A DNA stretch of 64,000 bases from an uncultured Bacteroidales bacterium (GTDB lineage Bacteria; Bacteroidota; Bacteroidia; Bacteroidales; P3), in the NCBI GenBank assembly GCA_900318275.1, contig ONJY01000007.1, positions 1-64,000 on the forward strand, read 5' to 3'. The notes beneath the pieces were generated by a model. That model was not told where the DNA came from. It worked only from the letters and a program-made list of their open reading frames with translations, and searched no databases. A program made the position numbers and the translations under genes. Positions 28,025-36,152 of the stretch are shown piece after piece. Position 1 is the first letter of the stretch, and every line of letters begins with the position of its first letter.

Positions 28025-30343
28025 ATGAAACGAATACTGACAATACTGGCAATCAACCTACTGTTCGCTGTCGCCGCCGGTGCGCAGGGAACGATACGCG
28101 GTACGCTGTTTGACGACGCCAACGGCGAGGCCGTACCCTTTGCCAACGTGGTGCTCGACGGCACCAAATACGGCTGTGCCACCGACCTCAGCGGCTTCTT
28201 CCTCATCAACAAGATACCCTACGGCACCTACACGTTGCGCGTGCGCTTCGTGGGCTACGAGGACTACACGCAGGAAGTCACCGTCAGCGGCACGCGCCCC
28301 ATCACCCTCACCATACGCCTCAAGCCTGCCTCGCAGATGCTTCAGGAGGTCGTCATCAGCGACAACAAGATAGAGGAGAAGCGCATGCAGACGCAGGTGA
28401 GCGTGGAGAAAGTCACGGCGGCGCAGATACAGCAGATGCCCTCCATCGGCGGTCAGGCCGACATTGCGCAGTACATGCAGGTGCTGCCAGGCGTGAGCTC
28501 CACCGGCGACCAGGGCGGCCAGCTCTACATCCGCGGTGGCTCCATGATACAGAACCTCTGTCTGCTCGACGGCATGATAGTCTACAACCCCTTCCACAGC
28601 ATAGGCCTGTACTCTATCTTCGAGACCGACATCATCCTCAACGCCGACATCTACACCGGCGGCTTCGGTGCCGAATACGGCGGGCGCCTGTCGTCGGTCA
28701 TGGACATCACCACGCGCGACGGCAACAAGCGCCGCCACAGCGGCAAGGTGGGCCTCAACACTTTCGGTGCAAGCCTCATCCTCGAAGGACCGCTGAAGCG
28801 TGAGACGGCGACCTCTAAGAGCACCATCACCTACCTCCTCTCGGCCAAGAACTCCTACCTCTCGCGCACTTCCAAGAAGCTCTACCCGTATGTAGAGGGC
28901 GGACTGCCGTTCGACTTCCTCGACATCTACGGCAAGCTGTCCATCAACAGCGGCACAGGCAGCAAGATCAACCTCTTCGGCTTCCGCTTCGACGACCAGG
29001 TGTTGGGCTACCAGGCCCTTGCCGACTACCATTGGCAGAACTACGGCGCCGGCTCCAACTTCACCCTCGTCACCGGTGCCTCAGCCATACTCGACGGCTC
29101 CGTGGCCTACTCCAACTACCGCATCACCCTCGACGACGGCTCCTCGGACAACAAGTTTAGCGAGATCGGCGGCTTCAACATGAATCTGCAGATCACCAAC
29201 TTCATAGGTGCCAACAAGCTGCGCTACGGCCTCAGCATGGAGGGCTACCACACCAACTACCACTTCATCAACCAGTACGGCTACACCACGACGCAGGAGA
29301 AGCCGTCGACCAACCTCTCGGCCTTCGTCACCTACAAGCTCAACACCGGCCGCCTGCTGCTCGACCCCGGCGTGCGCATCGTCTATTATGCCACGCTGAA
29401 CCACCTCAGCCCTGAGCCGCGTATCGCCGCGAAGTACAACATCACCGACAATCTGCGCGTGAAGTTCGCCGGCGGCTTCTACAGCCAGATATTCCTCGAC
29501 GCGCGCTCCGACAACGACATCGTCAACCTATTCACAGGTTTCCTCACCGGTTCGTCTGACCTGAGCATCACCAAGATGTTCCTTGGCAACGAGGTGTCCA
29601 CCTACACGCAGAAGGCCAAGCACGCCGTGCTGGGTGTGGAGTACAACCTCGGCGAGCATGTGACCCTCAACGCCGAGGGCTACTTCAAGTATTTCGACCA
29701 GCTCATCAACGCCAACCGCAACAAGATGTTCGACCCCAACGACGATGCCTACCGCAGCGGCCCCTATGCCAAGCCCGACTATCTGCTGACCGACTTTATT
29801 GTCGAGAAGGGCTATGCCACGGGCTTCGACGTAAGCGCGCAGGTGGATCTTGAGCGCCTCTACCTGTGGGCCACCTACTCGCTGGGCTATGTGCAGCGTC
29901 AAGACGAGGTGCAGGTCTACAACCCGCACTATGACCGCCGCCACACGGTGAACATCCTCGGCACCTATGCCCTCGGCGACCAGCGCCAGTGGGAGCTCAG
30001 CGCCCGCTGGAGCCTCGGCAGCGGCTTCCCCTTCACGCAGACCCAGGGCGTCTTCCAGAGCCTGGTCTTCCCCAGCGGCATAGTGAGCGACTACACGCAG
30101 GAGAACGGCCACTACGGCATCCACTACGCCGACCTCTATGGCGGCCGCCTGCCCACCTACCACCGTCTGGACCTCGGCGTCAAGTGGAAGATATCCATAG
30201 GCAAGCGCGGACTCCTCGAGCTGAGCCTCAGCGCCACCAACATCTACAACCGCAAAAACATATTCTACTATAACCGCGCCACCCACGAACGTGTGAACCA
30301 GCTGCCCATCCTCGGCAGCTTCGGCGCAGTGTTCAGCTTTTAA
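28025..30343 (+). CDS. TonB-dependent outer-membrane receptor
   Basis: 772 aa. Signal peptide MKRILTILAINLLFAVAAGAQG, then a carboxypeptidase-regulatory-like domain (about residues 22-105: TIRGTLFDDANGEAVPFANV...LSGFFLINKIPYGTYTLRVRFVGY), a plug domain (VSVEKVTAAQIQQMPSIGGQADIAQYMQVLPGV, about 125-235) and a 22-strand barrel ending in aromatic strands (SATNIYNRKNIFYYN...GSFGAVFSF). The substrate cannot be told: there is no SusD partner or metal-uptake gene next to it. The start follows the tandem repeat by 4 nt, and its TAA stop is the first triplet of the palindromic repeat element at 30341-30546. Confidence 0.9.
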   Translation: MKRILTILAINLLFAVAAGAQGTIRGTLFDDANGEAVPFANVVLDGTKYGCATDLSGFFLINKIPYGTYTLRVRFVGYEDYTQEVTVSGTRPITLTIRLKPASQMLQEVVISDNKIEEKRMQTQVSVEKVTAAQIQQMPSIGGQADIAQYMQVLPGVSSTGDQGGQLYIRGGSMIQNLCLLDGMIVYNPFHSIGLYSIFETDIILNADIYTGGFGAEYGGRLSSVMDITTRDGNKRRHSGKVGLNTFGASLILEGPLKRETATSKSTITYLLSAKNSYLSRTSKKLYPYVEGGLPFDFLDIYGKLSINSGTGSKINLFGFRFDDQVLGYQALADYHWQNYGAGSNFTLVTGASAILDGSVAYSNYRITLDDGSSDNKFSEIGGFNMNLQITNFIGANKLRYGLSMEGYHTNYHFINQYGYTTTQEKPSTNLSAFVTYKLNTGRLLLDPGVRIVYYATLNHLSPEPRIAAKYNITDNLRVKFAGGFYSQIFLDARSDNDIVNLFTGFLTGSSDLSITKMFLGNEVSTYTQKAKHAVLGVEYNLGEHVTLNAEGYFKYFDQLINANRNKMFDPNDDAYRSGPYAKPDYLLTDFIVEKGYATGFDVSAQVDLERLYLWATYSLGYVQRQDEVQVYNPHYDRRHTVNILGTYALGDQRQWELSARWSLGSGFPFTQTQGVFQSLVFPSGIVSDYTQENGHYGIHYADLYGGRLPTYHRLDLGVKWKISIGKRGLLELSLSATNIYNRKNIFYYNRATHERVNQLPILGSFGAVFSF

Positions 30344-30546
30344 TGGTTATTGGTTATTGGTTATTGGTTATTGTGTGCTGGCGCAGCACCTCCACGATAA
30401 CCAATAACCTATAACCTATACCGTTGCGCAAAGCGAGAGCAGAGCAAGCTCGCTTGCTATGCCGAGCCGAAGCAACGTGAGTGAACGAAGTGAACTAACC
30501 TATAACCTATAACCTATAACCTATAACCTATAACCAATAACCATTA
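30341..30546. repeat. Inverted-end repeat element that supplies both flanking stop codons
   Basis: A 206-bp element with perfect 16-bp inverted ends (TAATGGTTATTGGTTA at 30341-30356 and its complement at 30531-30546). Inside are iterated TTATTGG and CCTATAA words, a hairpin GTGCTG-GCG-CAGCAC (30374-30388) and an 81-bp core (30419-30499) that recurs at 34702-34782. The first TAA is the stop of the TonB receptor; the complementary TAA at the other end is the stop of the convergent TIGR02757 gene. Confidence 0.85.
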
Positions 30547-31311
30547 CCCCACCCCGTAGCCGAACAGCGCGAAGTCGCCGCGCAGCGGGTCGTCGGGGAA
30601 CACCTCGCGCATGGTCTCGCTGAGCCGCAGCGCCGCGCTCATCGAGGCGCACCGGCTCTTCAGCAGGCCCAGTTTCATGGCCTCGCTGACCACGTGTGTG
30701 TCCAGCGGCATGACGAGCGTGCGCTTGTCTGTCAGCCCCTTCCACAGCCCCAGGTCCACCGGTGAGCCGTCGCGCACCATCCAGCGCATGAACATACACA
30801 CCCGCTTGCAGGCCGACGTCGTGTCCTTCGGCACCACGCCGCCGCCGTCATGTGCGGCAAACCAGCGGCATACAGCCTCGATGAGGTCCGAAGCAGATGG
30901 GTTGACAGGTCGATGGGTTGACAGATAGTCGCCCATGGTGCCGTATTCCACGAGCATCTCGCGGTAGGCGTCGAGGAAGTGCCGCATGGTGTCGTTGTTG
31001 TAAAGGCGGTAGAAGCAGCGCTTGTCGCCCAAGGCGAAACGCTCGCGGTAGGCGCCGCTGCGCAGCCAGCCTTCCATGTCGCCGCCGGCCCACTCCAGCA
31101 GCTGCCCTATGCGCGGCATGAACTGGCTGCGGCTGCCGTAGCTCAAGGCCGACGCCACGAAGGCCGTAGCCTCCTGGTTATGCCCGCCGCTCACCTGGTG
31201 CATCCACCACGACGGGTCGCCCACGATGAACTCCGCCGTCTCGTAGCGGTCGGCAAGACGTATCAATAAATCACGTGTCTCTTTACAAACCATACCCAAG
31301 TAACGCTTCAT
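30544..31311 (-). CDS. TIGR02757 (DUF2400) family protein
   Basis: 255 aa of the Bacteroidota TIGR02757 family, function unknown. Hallmarks: FVASALSYGSRSQFMPRIGQLLEW, ACKRVCMFMRWMVRDGSPVDLGLWK, LVMPLDTHVVSEAMKLGLL and a C-terminal DPLRGDFALFGYG. The helix arrangement recalls HhH-type DNA glycosylases, a resemblance I cannot verify. An in-frame direct repeat (GATGGGTTGACAG twice, 30896-30908 and 30912-30924) encodes the loop STHRPVNPSAS around residue 130. The ATG at the start codes MKRYLGMVCKE; a later Met (residue 7) is possible. Promoter at 31371-31402. Confidence 0.85.
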   Translation of the reverse strand: MKRYLGMVCKETRDLLIRLADRYETAEFIVGDPSWWMHQVSGGHNQEATAFVASALSYGSRSQFMPRIGQLLEWAGGDMEGWLRSGAYRERFALGDKRCFYRLYNNDTMRHFLDAYREMLVEYGTMGDYLSTHRPVNPSASDLIEAVCRWFAAHDGGGVVPKDTTSACKRVCMFMRWMVRDGSPVDLGLWKGLTDKRTLVMPLDTHVVSEAMKLGLLKSRCASMSAALRLSETMREVFPDDPLRGDFALFGYGVG

Positions 31312-31370
31312 CCGTCAAAAAAGTGTGCGCCTAGAATCATTTTGGATTAAACAGTACGTATTACAAACTG

Positions 31371-31402
31371 CAAAGATACATAATAATTCCGAAACGGCAA
31401 AA
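31371..31402 (-). promoter_or_regulatory. Promoter of the TIGR02757 gene
   Basis: Minus-strand TTTTG (complement of 31398-31402), 19 nt, TATCTTTG (complement of 31371-31378). Confidence 0.7.
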
Positions 31403-31413
31403 AAATATAACCT

Positions 31414-31576
31414 GGGACAGTAGGACAGTTGGGACAGTTGTTTTTTATACTACCCCCCCCCCTCTAAATACTAATTATATATATAATATATAATATTATA
31501 TATTATATATATAAAATTTCTTTTTTGACTTTTGCATACCATGTTTTTTTAACTGTCCCAGTTGTCCCACTGTCCC
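31414..31576. repeat. Inverted-repeat element with AT-rich centre and C10 tract
   Basis: Arms 31414-31439 and 31551-31576 are 26 bp each, complementary at 23 positions, and built from the word GGGACAGT. Between them lie a run of ten C (31453-31462) and a self-complementary TA-rich stretch (31470-31516). There is no coding potential. Confidence 0.75.
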
Positions 31577-32036
31577 ACCCCACCAGCCTCCGCCACTCGT
31601 AATCCCCTAATCCTTACATACATGGCAACTTCACCCTTATACCTTTCACTTCAAACGCTATCATCCTTTATCTCCCTTTATCTCCTTCTATCTCCCTAAT
31701 TTTTCACTTTCTCACTTTATTAACGGCTACTAAACGGCTACTAAACGGCTACAAGACGGCCACTAAACGGCTACAAGACGGCCATAAGACCCCATCAACC
31801 CGCCGCCCCCAATTCGAGTAATTAGCCTTAAATAGACCAGCCCAATTCGTAAAATTCGCCCAATTCGCCGTTCTCTCAGTTATCTATTTTTGGCGAATTA
31901 CTCGAACTTTAAAAAAATGAAATTGGAAAAAGTTGTAAAAACAGGGTCAAAAAATGGAAAAAGTTGTGAAAATGGAATCGGTTAATTGCGATTTGGTGTC
32001 AAAACGGGCAGTACGATATTTCCACAGCAGCCCGTA
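31577..32036. repeat. Non-coding repeat mosaic
   Basis: No gene seen. Contents in order: pyrimidine-rich tract (31660-31700); six 11-bp tandem units of the type CGGCTACTAAA (31724-31789); a solo diverged copy of the GxxExxY-unit end (31812-31872); an oppositely oriented inner half of that end (31892-31907); and two copies of TGGAAAAAGTTGTRAAAA (from about 31923 and 31954). Confidence 0.75.
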
Positions 32037-32177
32037 AGGCGGGCGAAAATTCGCGGTGTCACCACCGACTCCAACCACAACTACAGGAGATACCCGAACC
32101 TCGTCAAGGGGATGACGGTGACGGCTCCCAACAGGGTGTGGGTGAGCGTCATCACCTACGTCGAGACAGAAGAAGGG
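32037..32177 (+). pseudogene. Relic of an IS3-type transposase (OrfB fragment)
   Basis: About 47 codons read RRAKIRGVTTDSNHNYRRYPN...KGMTVTAPNRVWVSVITYVETEEG. This matches the region of IS3-family OrfB that joins the N-terminal part to the DDE core (typically TTDSNH...YPNLIK...PNQVWVSDITYI). The first catalytic Asp (WVSD) is Val here. Nothing of the remaining DDE domain follows; the frame enters the antisense of the symporter gene. It is a truncated, inactive remnant and marks this interval as an insertion hot spot. Confidence 0.7.
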
Positions 32178-32186
32178 GTTGGCGGG

Positions 32187-33752
32187 TTACTGTGTGATCC
32201 AATACTCCACGCCTTCTATGTCCAGCGCCTTGGGGTCGAACTTAGGTTCGACGCCCAGTTTCTTCTGGCGCTCGTAGTCCTTGAGTGTGCGCAGCGCCTT
32301 GGGCGAGAGGAGCAGTATGGCCACTATGTTGATCCACGCCATTGCGCCCACGCCGATGTCGCCGATGGTCCATGCTATGCCGCTGCCGGCCAGGGAGCCA
32401 AAGAAGACTGCCGCGATGGTGCCGCCGCGCAGCAGCCACACCACCACCTTCTCGCCGCGGTCGTCGCCGAAGTGCATGTCGGCCTCCTCGAGCTCGGCCA
32501 GCCGCTCCGGGTGTTTCTTGTAGACGCGGCGGCGCCATCGGTTGAAGAGGTAGACGAGGTTGGTCTCGGCATAGTAGTAGTAGGCCATGATGGTGGTGAA
32601 GGCGAAGAAGAAGAGTGCTATGGATATGACCATGTCACTGGGCTTGGAGCCTATGACGGTGCCGAGGGCGCCGGTGGTGTAGAACACGCCGGGCTCGCCT
32701 TCCGGCGCCAGGGGGTTCTGCTGCAGGTAGGTGATCACGGGGCCTGTGGCGCTAGGCTGCACGGTGTCGATGATGTTGTATGTCTTGCAGGCGAGAATCA
32801 TCATGGCCGTGGCGGTGCACACCAGCAGGGTGTCGATATACACCGAGAAAGCCTGCACCAGGCCTTGCTTCACGGGATGGTTCACCTTGGCGGCGGCGGC
32901 CACTATCGGGCCTGTGCCCTGACCGGCTTCGTTGCTGTAGATGCCGCGTTTCACGCCCCAGGCTATGGTGCTGCCAAGCAGGGCGCCTCCCACTTCGTTC
33001 ACGCCCACGGCGCCGCGCAGCATCTGCACGAACACGTCGGGCACTATCTGCCAGTTGACGGCCAGCACCACGATGGAGAGGACGATGTATACCATAGCCA
33101 TCACGGGTGCCACCACCTGCGCCACGTTGGCTATGCGCTTCACGCCGCCGATGATCACCAGCGCTATGAGCAAGGCCACTATGGCGCCGACAATCCACGC
33201 CGACACACCAAACGAGCGCGAGCAGCTGAGGGCGATGCCGTTGCATTGCACCGGCGGCAGCAGGAAGCCGCAGGCCACGGCGGCGAGCACGGCGAAGAGG
33301 CCGCCGAAGAAGGGGCTGTGGAGCCCTTTCTCGATGTAGTAGGCGGGGCCTCCGCGGAACTGTCCGTTGTGGTCCTCCTTGTAGATCTGTGCCAGTGTGG
33401 CTTCGACGAAGGCGCTGCCGGCGCCGAAGAAGGCTATCACCCACATCCACACGATGGCTCCCGGACCGCCGAAGCCTATGGCTGTGGCCACGCCCACGAT
33501 GTTGCCCGTGCCCACGCGGCCCGACAGGGCCATGGCGAAGGCCTGGAACGACGAGATGCCTGTCTTCTTTTTGTCCTTGGCTTTGGTGCCGTCGCCGATG
33601 AAGAGCAGACGGAACATCTCGCCGAAGCGGCGCACCTGCACGAAGCGTGTGCGGAGTGAGAAATAGAGTCCCGCCAGCAGGCACAGACCCACCAGCGCCG
33701 GGCTCCACACCCAGCCGTTGAGCGTCGTAACCGCATATGCAATTTTTTCCAT
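32187..33752 (-). CDS. Sodium:alanine symporter (AGCS family)
   Basis: 521 aa inner-membrane Na+-coupled amino-acid transporter with about 10-11 helices. The ATG at MEKIAYAVTTLNGWVWSP is chosen because the promoter lies directly upstream of it. Family motifs: FQAFAMALSGRVGTGNIVGVATAIGFGGPGA, FVEATLAQIYKE, GGPAYYIEKGL, and IYSNEAGQGTGPIVAAAA with the conserved NEAG turn. C-terminal tail KKLGVEPKFDPKALDIEG is cytoplasmic. It is a single-gene unit; the substrate (alanine or glycine) is inferred from the family. Confidence 0.93.
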   Translation of the reverse strand: MEKIAYAVTTLNGWVWSPALVGLCLLAGLYFSLRTRFVQVRRFGEMFRLLFIGDGTKAKDKKKTGISSFQAFAMALSGRVGTGNIVGVATAIGFGGPGAIVWMWVIAFFGAGSAFVEATLAQIYKEDHNGQFRGGPAYYIEKGLHSPFFGGLFAVLAAVACGFLLPPVQCNGIALSCSRSFGVSAWIVGAIVALLIALVIIGGVKRIANVAQVVAPVMAMVYIVLSIVVLAVNWQIVPDVFVQMLRGAVGVNEVGGALLGSTIAWGVKRGIYSNEAGQGTGPIVAAAAKVNHPVKQGLVQAFSVYIDTLLVCTATAMMILACKTYNIIDTVQPSATGPVITYLQQNPLAPEGEPGVFYTTGALGTVIGSKPSDMVISIALFFFAFTTIMAYYYYAETNLVYLFNRWRRRVYKKHPERLAELEEADMHFGDDRGEKVVVWLLRGGTIAAVFFGSLAGSGIAWTIGDIGVGAMAWINIVAILLLSPKALRTLKDYERQKKLGVEPKFDPKALDIEGVEYWITQ

Positions 33753-33771
33753 GTCCAATGATTTCAAAGTG

Positions 33772-33803
33772 CAAAGGTACAAACATTTTACGACATGGCA
33801 AAA
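33772..33803 (-). promoter_or_regulatory. Promoter of the sodium:alanine symporter gene
   Basis: Minus-strand TTTTG (complement of 33799-33803), 19 nt, TACCTTTG (complement of 33772-33779), 20 nt before the ATG. Confidence 0.78.
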
Positions 33804-33863
33804 TCTTTGTCTCCGGCAGGGAGCCGGCAGGGAGGGGAGGAAAGGTGTTTTTTCGCCGCCGGG

Positions 33864-33894
33864 TTGTCCATTATGAAAAAAAAGTGTATCTTTG
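33864..33894 (+). promoter_or_regulatory. Promoter of the dipeptidase gene
   Basis: TTG at 33864-33866, 20 nt, TATCTTTG at 33887-33894, 21 nt before the ATG; divergent to the symporter promoter. Confidence 0.72.
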
Positions 33895-33915
33895 CAGCGC
33901 AAAAAACGAGTAACC

Positions 33916-34659
33916 ATGAGAAAGACTTTTCTGTTTATAGCTATGTCCGCGCTGCTTGCAACGGCCTGCAACAGTGGAGGGAAGAACGCTGCCGAGTCTG
34001 CCGCCGACGGCTCGCAGGCTTTCGTGAACATCACCGACGTGGTGCCCGATGTCATCCTCGAGGTGCGCTATTTCGGCACATACAACTTCGTTGGCGCCCG
34101 CATCGACGGCTACCTGCAACCCACGGCCCTGCTCACGCGTCAGGCTGCCGACAGCTTGAAGGCCGTGAGCGATGACCTCAAGGCACAGGGCTACCGTCTC
34201 AAGATCTATGATGCCTACCGTCCACAACGCGGCGTCGACCACTTTGTGCGGTGGGGCAAAGAACTCGACGACACCCTCATGAAGCGCTACTTCTACCCCA
34301 ACGAGGTCAAGGACAGCCTCTTCATCAAAGACTATATCGCCGAACATAGCGGCCACTCACGTGGCTCGACGCTCGACCTTACGCTCTTCGACATGCGCAC
34401 CGAGAAAGAGGTGGACATGGGCGGCACCTTCGACTGGTTCGGCAGCGAGAGCCATCCCGACTGCGGCGGCGACCCCGTGACGGGCACCTATAGAGCGAAC
34501 GACACCATCACCGCCACGCAGTTCGCCAACCGCATGCTGCTGCGCGAAGTAATGATGCGTCACGGTTTCAAACCTTACGAGAGCGAATGGTGGCACTTCA
34601 CGCTGAAGGACGAGCCCTTCCCCGACACCTACTTCGCCTTCCCCGTCAAGGAACTTTAA
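33916..34659 (+). CDS. ddpX: D-alanyl-D-alanine dipeptidase (VanX/DdpX, M15D) lipoprotein
   Basis: 247 aa from MRKTFLFIAMSALLATACNSG, a lipoprotein signal with Cys18. The catalytic part is a zinc D,D-dipeptidase: SGHSRGSTLDLTLFD (SxHxxGxxxD zinc motif) and ESEWWHF (catalytic Glu and zinc His), with YDAYRPQRGVDHFVRW upstream. Being exported, it most likely recycles D-Ala-D-Ala from peptidoglycan and does not confer vancomycin resistance, which needs a cytoplasmic VanX; no vanHA genes are nearby. Downstream lies a repeat element before the PrxQ gene. Confidence 0.92.
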   Translation: MRKTFLFIAMSALLATACNSGGKNAAESAADGSQAFVNITDVVPDVILEVRYFGTYNFVGARIDGYLQPTALLTRQAADSLKAVSDDLKAQGYRLKIYDAYRPQRGVDHFVRWGKELDDTLMKRYFYPNEVKDSLFIKDYIAEHSGHSRGSTLDLTLFDMRTEKEVDMGGTFDWFGSESHPDCGGDPVTGTYRANDTITATQFANRMLLREVMMRHGFKPYESEWWHFTLKDEPFPDTYFAFPVKEL

Positions 34660-34827
34660 TCTAATATTATACTTTATCTATAACCCATAACTCATAACTC
34701 ATACCGTTGCGCAAAGCGAGAGCAGAGCAAGCTCGCTTGCTATGCCGAGCCGAAGCAACGTGAGTGCACGAAGTGAACTAACTCATAACCCATAACTCAT
34801 AACTCATAACTCATAACCTATACCTCC
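34660..34827. repeat. Simple-repeat element with second copy of the 81-bp core
   Basis: Iterated CATAACT words flank a core at 34702-34782 that equals the core at 30419-30499 except for one base (GTGAGTGCACG versus GTGAGTGAACG). The flanking words differ between the two sites (CATAACT here, CCTATAA there), so core and flanks vary separately. The right tract runs up to the PrxQ start. Confidence 0.88.
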
Positions 34828-35271
34828 ATGCTACAGACAGGTACCAAAGCCCCTCATTTCGAGGGCACGATAGAGACCGGCGAGCGAGTGAGCCTCGCCG
34901 ACTACAAGGGCAAGAAACTGGTGCTATATTTCTACCCCAAGGACAGCACGCCGGGCTGCACCGCCGAGGCCTGCGACCTGAGGGACAACTACGAGCGCTT
35001 CCTCGCCCTGGGCTATGAGGTGCTGGGCGTGAGCAAGGACAGCGCCGCCAGCCACCAACGCTTCATTGAGAAATACCAGCTGCCGTTCCACCTCATTGCC
35101 GACACCGACACGACCATCATCAAGGCCTATGAGGCGTGGGGCGAGAAGAAGAACTACGGCAAGGTGACCATGGGCACGCTGCGCACCACCTACGTCATCG
35201 ACGAGCAGGGCGTCATTGTCGACGCCATCGGCAAAGTAGACACCAAGAACCATACGGCGCAGATACTGTGA
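34828..35271 (+). CDS. bcp: Thioredoxin-dependent peroxiredoxin (PrxQ/Bcp)
   Basis: 147 aa cytoplasmic thiol peroxidase that reduces H2O2 and organic hydroperoxides. Peroxidatic Cys44 and resolving Cys49 in DSTPGCTAEACDLRD, the PrxQ arrangement with five residues between them counted inclusively of the helix. FYPKDSTPGCT and TYVIDEQGVIVDAIGKV are diagnostic. Its stop TGA overlaps the GTG start of the following cation efflux gene. In an anaerobe with an oxygen-labile hydrogenase it is part of oxidative defence (inference). Confidence 0.94.
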   Translation: MLQTGTKAPHFEGTIETGERVSLADYKGKKLVLYFYPKDSTPGCTAEACDLRDNYERFLALGYEVLGVSKDSAASHQRFIEKYQLPFHLIADTDTTIIKAYEAWGEKKNYGKVTMGTLRTTYVIDEQGVIVDAIGKVDTKNHTAQIL

Positions 35272-36152
35272 ACCGAGAACGTGAGATATTCAAGGTGACG
35301 CTGGTGGGCAGCGCGGTGAACGTGCTGCTGACGGTGTTCAAGTTCGTGGCCGGCATCGTAGGGCACAGCGCCGCCATGACGGCCGACGCCGCGCATTCGC
35401 TCTCCGACCTGCTTACCGACGCCGTGGTGCTGCTCTTCGTGCGCATCAGCGGCAAGCCCGAGGACAGCAGTCACGACTACGGTCACGGCAAATACGAGAC
35501 CCTCGCCACCACCGTCATAGGCATCGCGCTGGCGGCTGTGGCCGTAGGCATAGGCTGGAAGGCCGTCGAGGCGCTGCTCTTCTGGCATCGCGGCGGCACG
35601 CTGGCGGCGCCAGGCATGCTGGCGCTGTGGGCGGCGGTGGTCTCCGTAGTGCTGAAAGAGCTGGTGTACCAGTATACCGTGCGGCGTGGCCGCAAGCTCA
35701 ACTCACCCGCCGTCGAGGCCAACGCGTGGCATCATCGCAGCGACGCCCTCTCGTCGCTGGGCACCCTGGCGGGCATCGGCGGCGCCATACTGCTCGGCGA
35801 CCGTTGGACGGTGCTCGATCCGCTGGCGGGGCTCGTCGTAGCCTTCTTTATCCTACGCGTGTCGTGGAAGCTGCTGAAGGGTGGCTTCGACGAGCTGATG
35901 GAAGCCTCGCTGCCCGACGAGGTGGAGAAAGAGATACTGGAGGTCGTCGCCGCCTTCCCCGACGTGCGCGACCCGCACCACCTGCGCACGCGCCGCATCG
36001 GCAGCCGCTACGCCATAGAGCTGCACATACGCATGGACGGCCAGATGCCGCTGGCCGAGGCCCATGCCCGCACCTGCGAGATAGAGCAGGCCCTCAAGGC
36101 CCGCTTCGGCGCCGACACACATATCACGCTCCATGTGGAGCCAACAAAATGA
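35268..36152 (+). CDS. Cation diffusion facilitator family transporter
   Basis: 294 aa inner-membrane efflux protein for Zn2+, Fe2+ or similar. Start is the GTG at 35268, overlapping the bcp stop as GTGA; no upstream ATG gives a sensible N terminus. Six helices; metal-site residues in AAHSLSDLLTD (helix 2) and WHHRSDALSS (helix 5), plus HDYGHGKYE, then the cytoplasmic dimerisation domain (HHLRTRRIGSRYAIELHIRMDG...HARTCEIEQAL...ITLHVEP). Tightly coupled to bcp upstream and the guanine deaminase gene downstream (ATGA overlap). Metal identity cannot be read. Confidence 0.9.
   Translation: MNREREIFKVTLVGSAVNVLLTVFKFVAGIVGHSAAMTADAAHSLSDLLTDAVVLLFVRISGKPEDSSHDYGHGKYETLATTVIGIALAAVAVGIGWKAVEALLFWHRGGTLAAPGMLALWAAVVSVVLKELVYQYTVRRGRKLNSPAVEANAWHHRSDALSSLGTLAGIGGAILLGDRWTVLDPLAGLVVAFFILRVSWKLLKGGFDELMEASLPDEVEKEILEVVAAFPDVRDPHHLRTRRIGSRYAIELHIRMDGQMPLAEAHARTCEIEQALKARFGADTHITLHVEPTK

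Noticed and set aside
31986..33659. A 557-codon plus-strand frame across the symporter locus
   Set aside because: Only about the first 64 codons resemble a protein (the transposase relic); the rest is antisense of the symporter.
33916..34659. Vancomycin-resistance vanX
   Set aside because: The protein has a lipoprotein signal and no vanH, vanA or regulator genes are nearby; a cell-wall recycling role is more likely.
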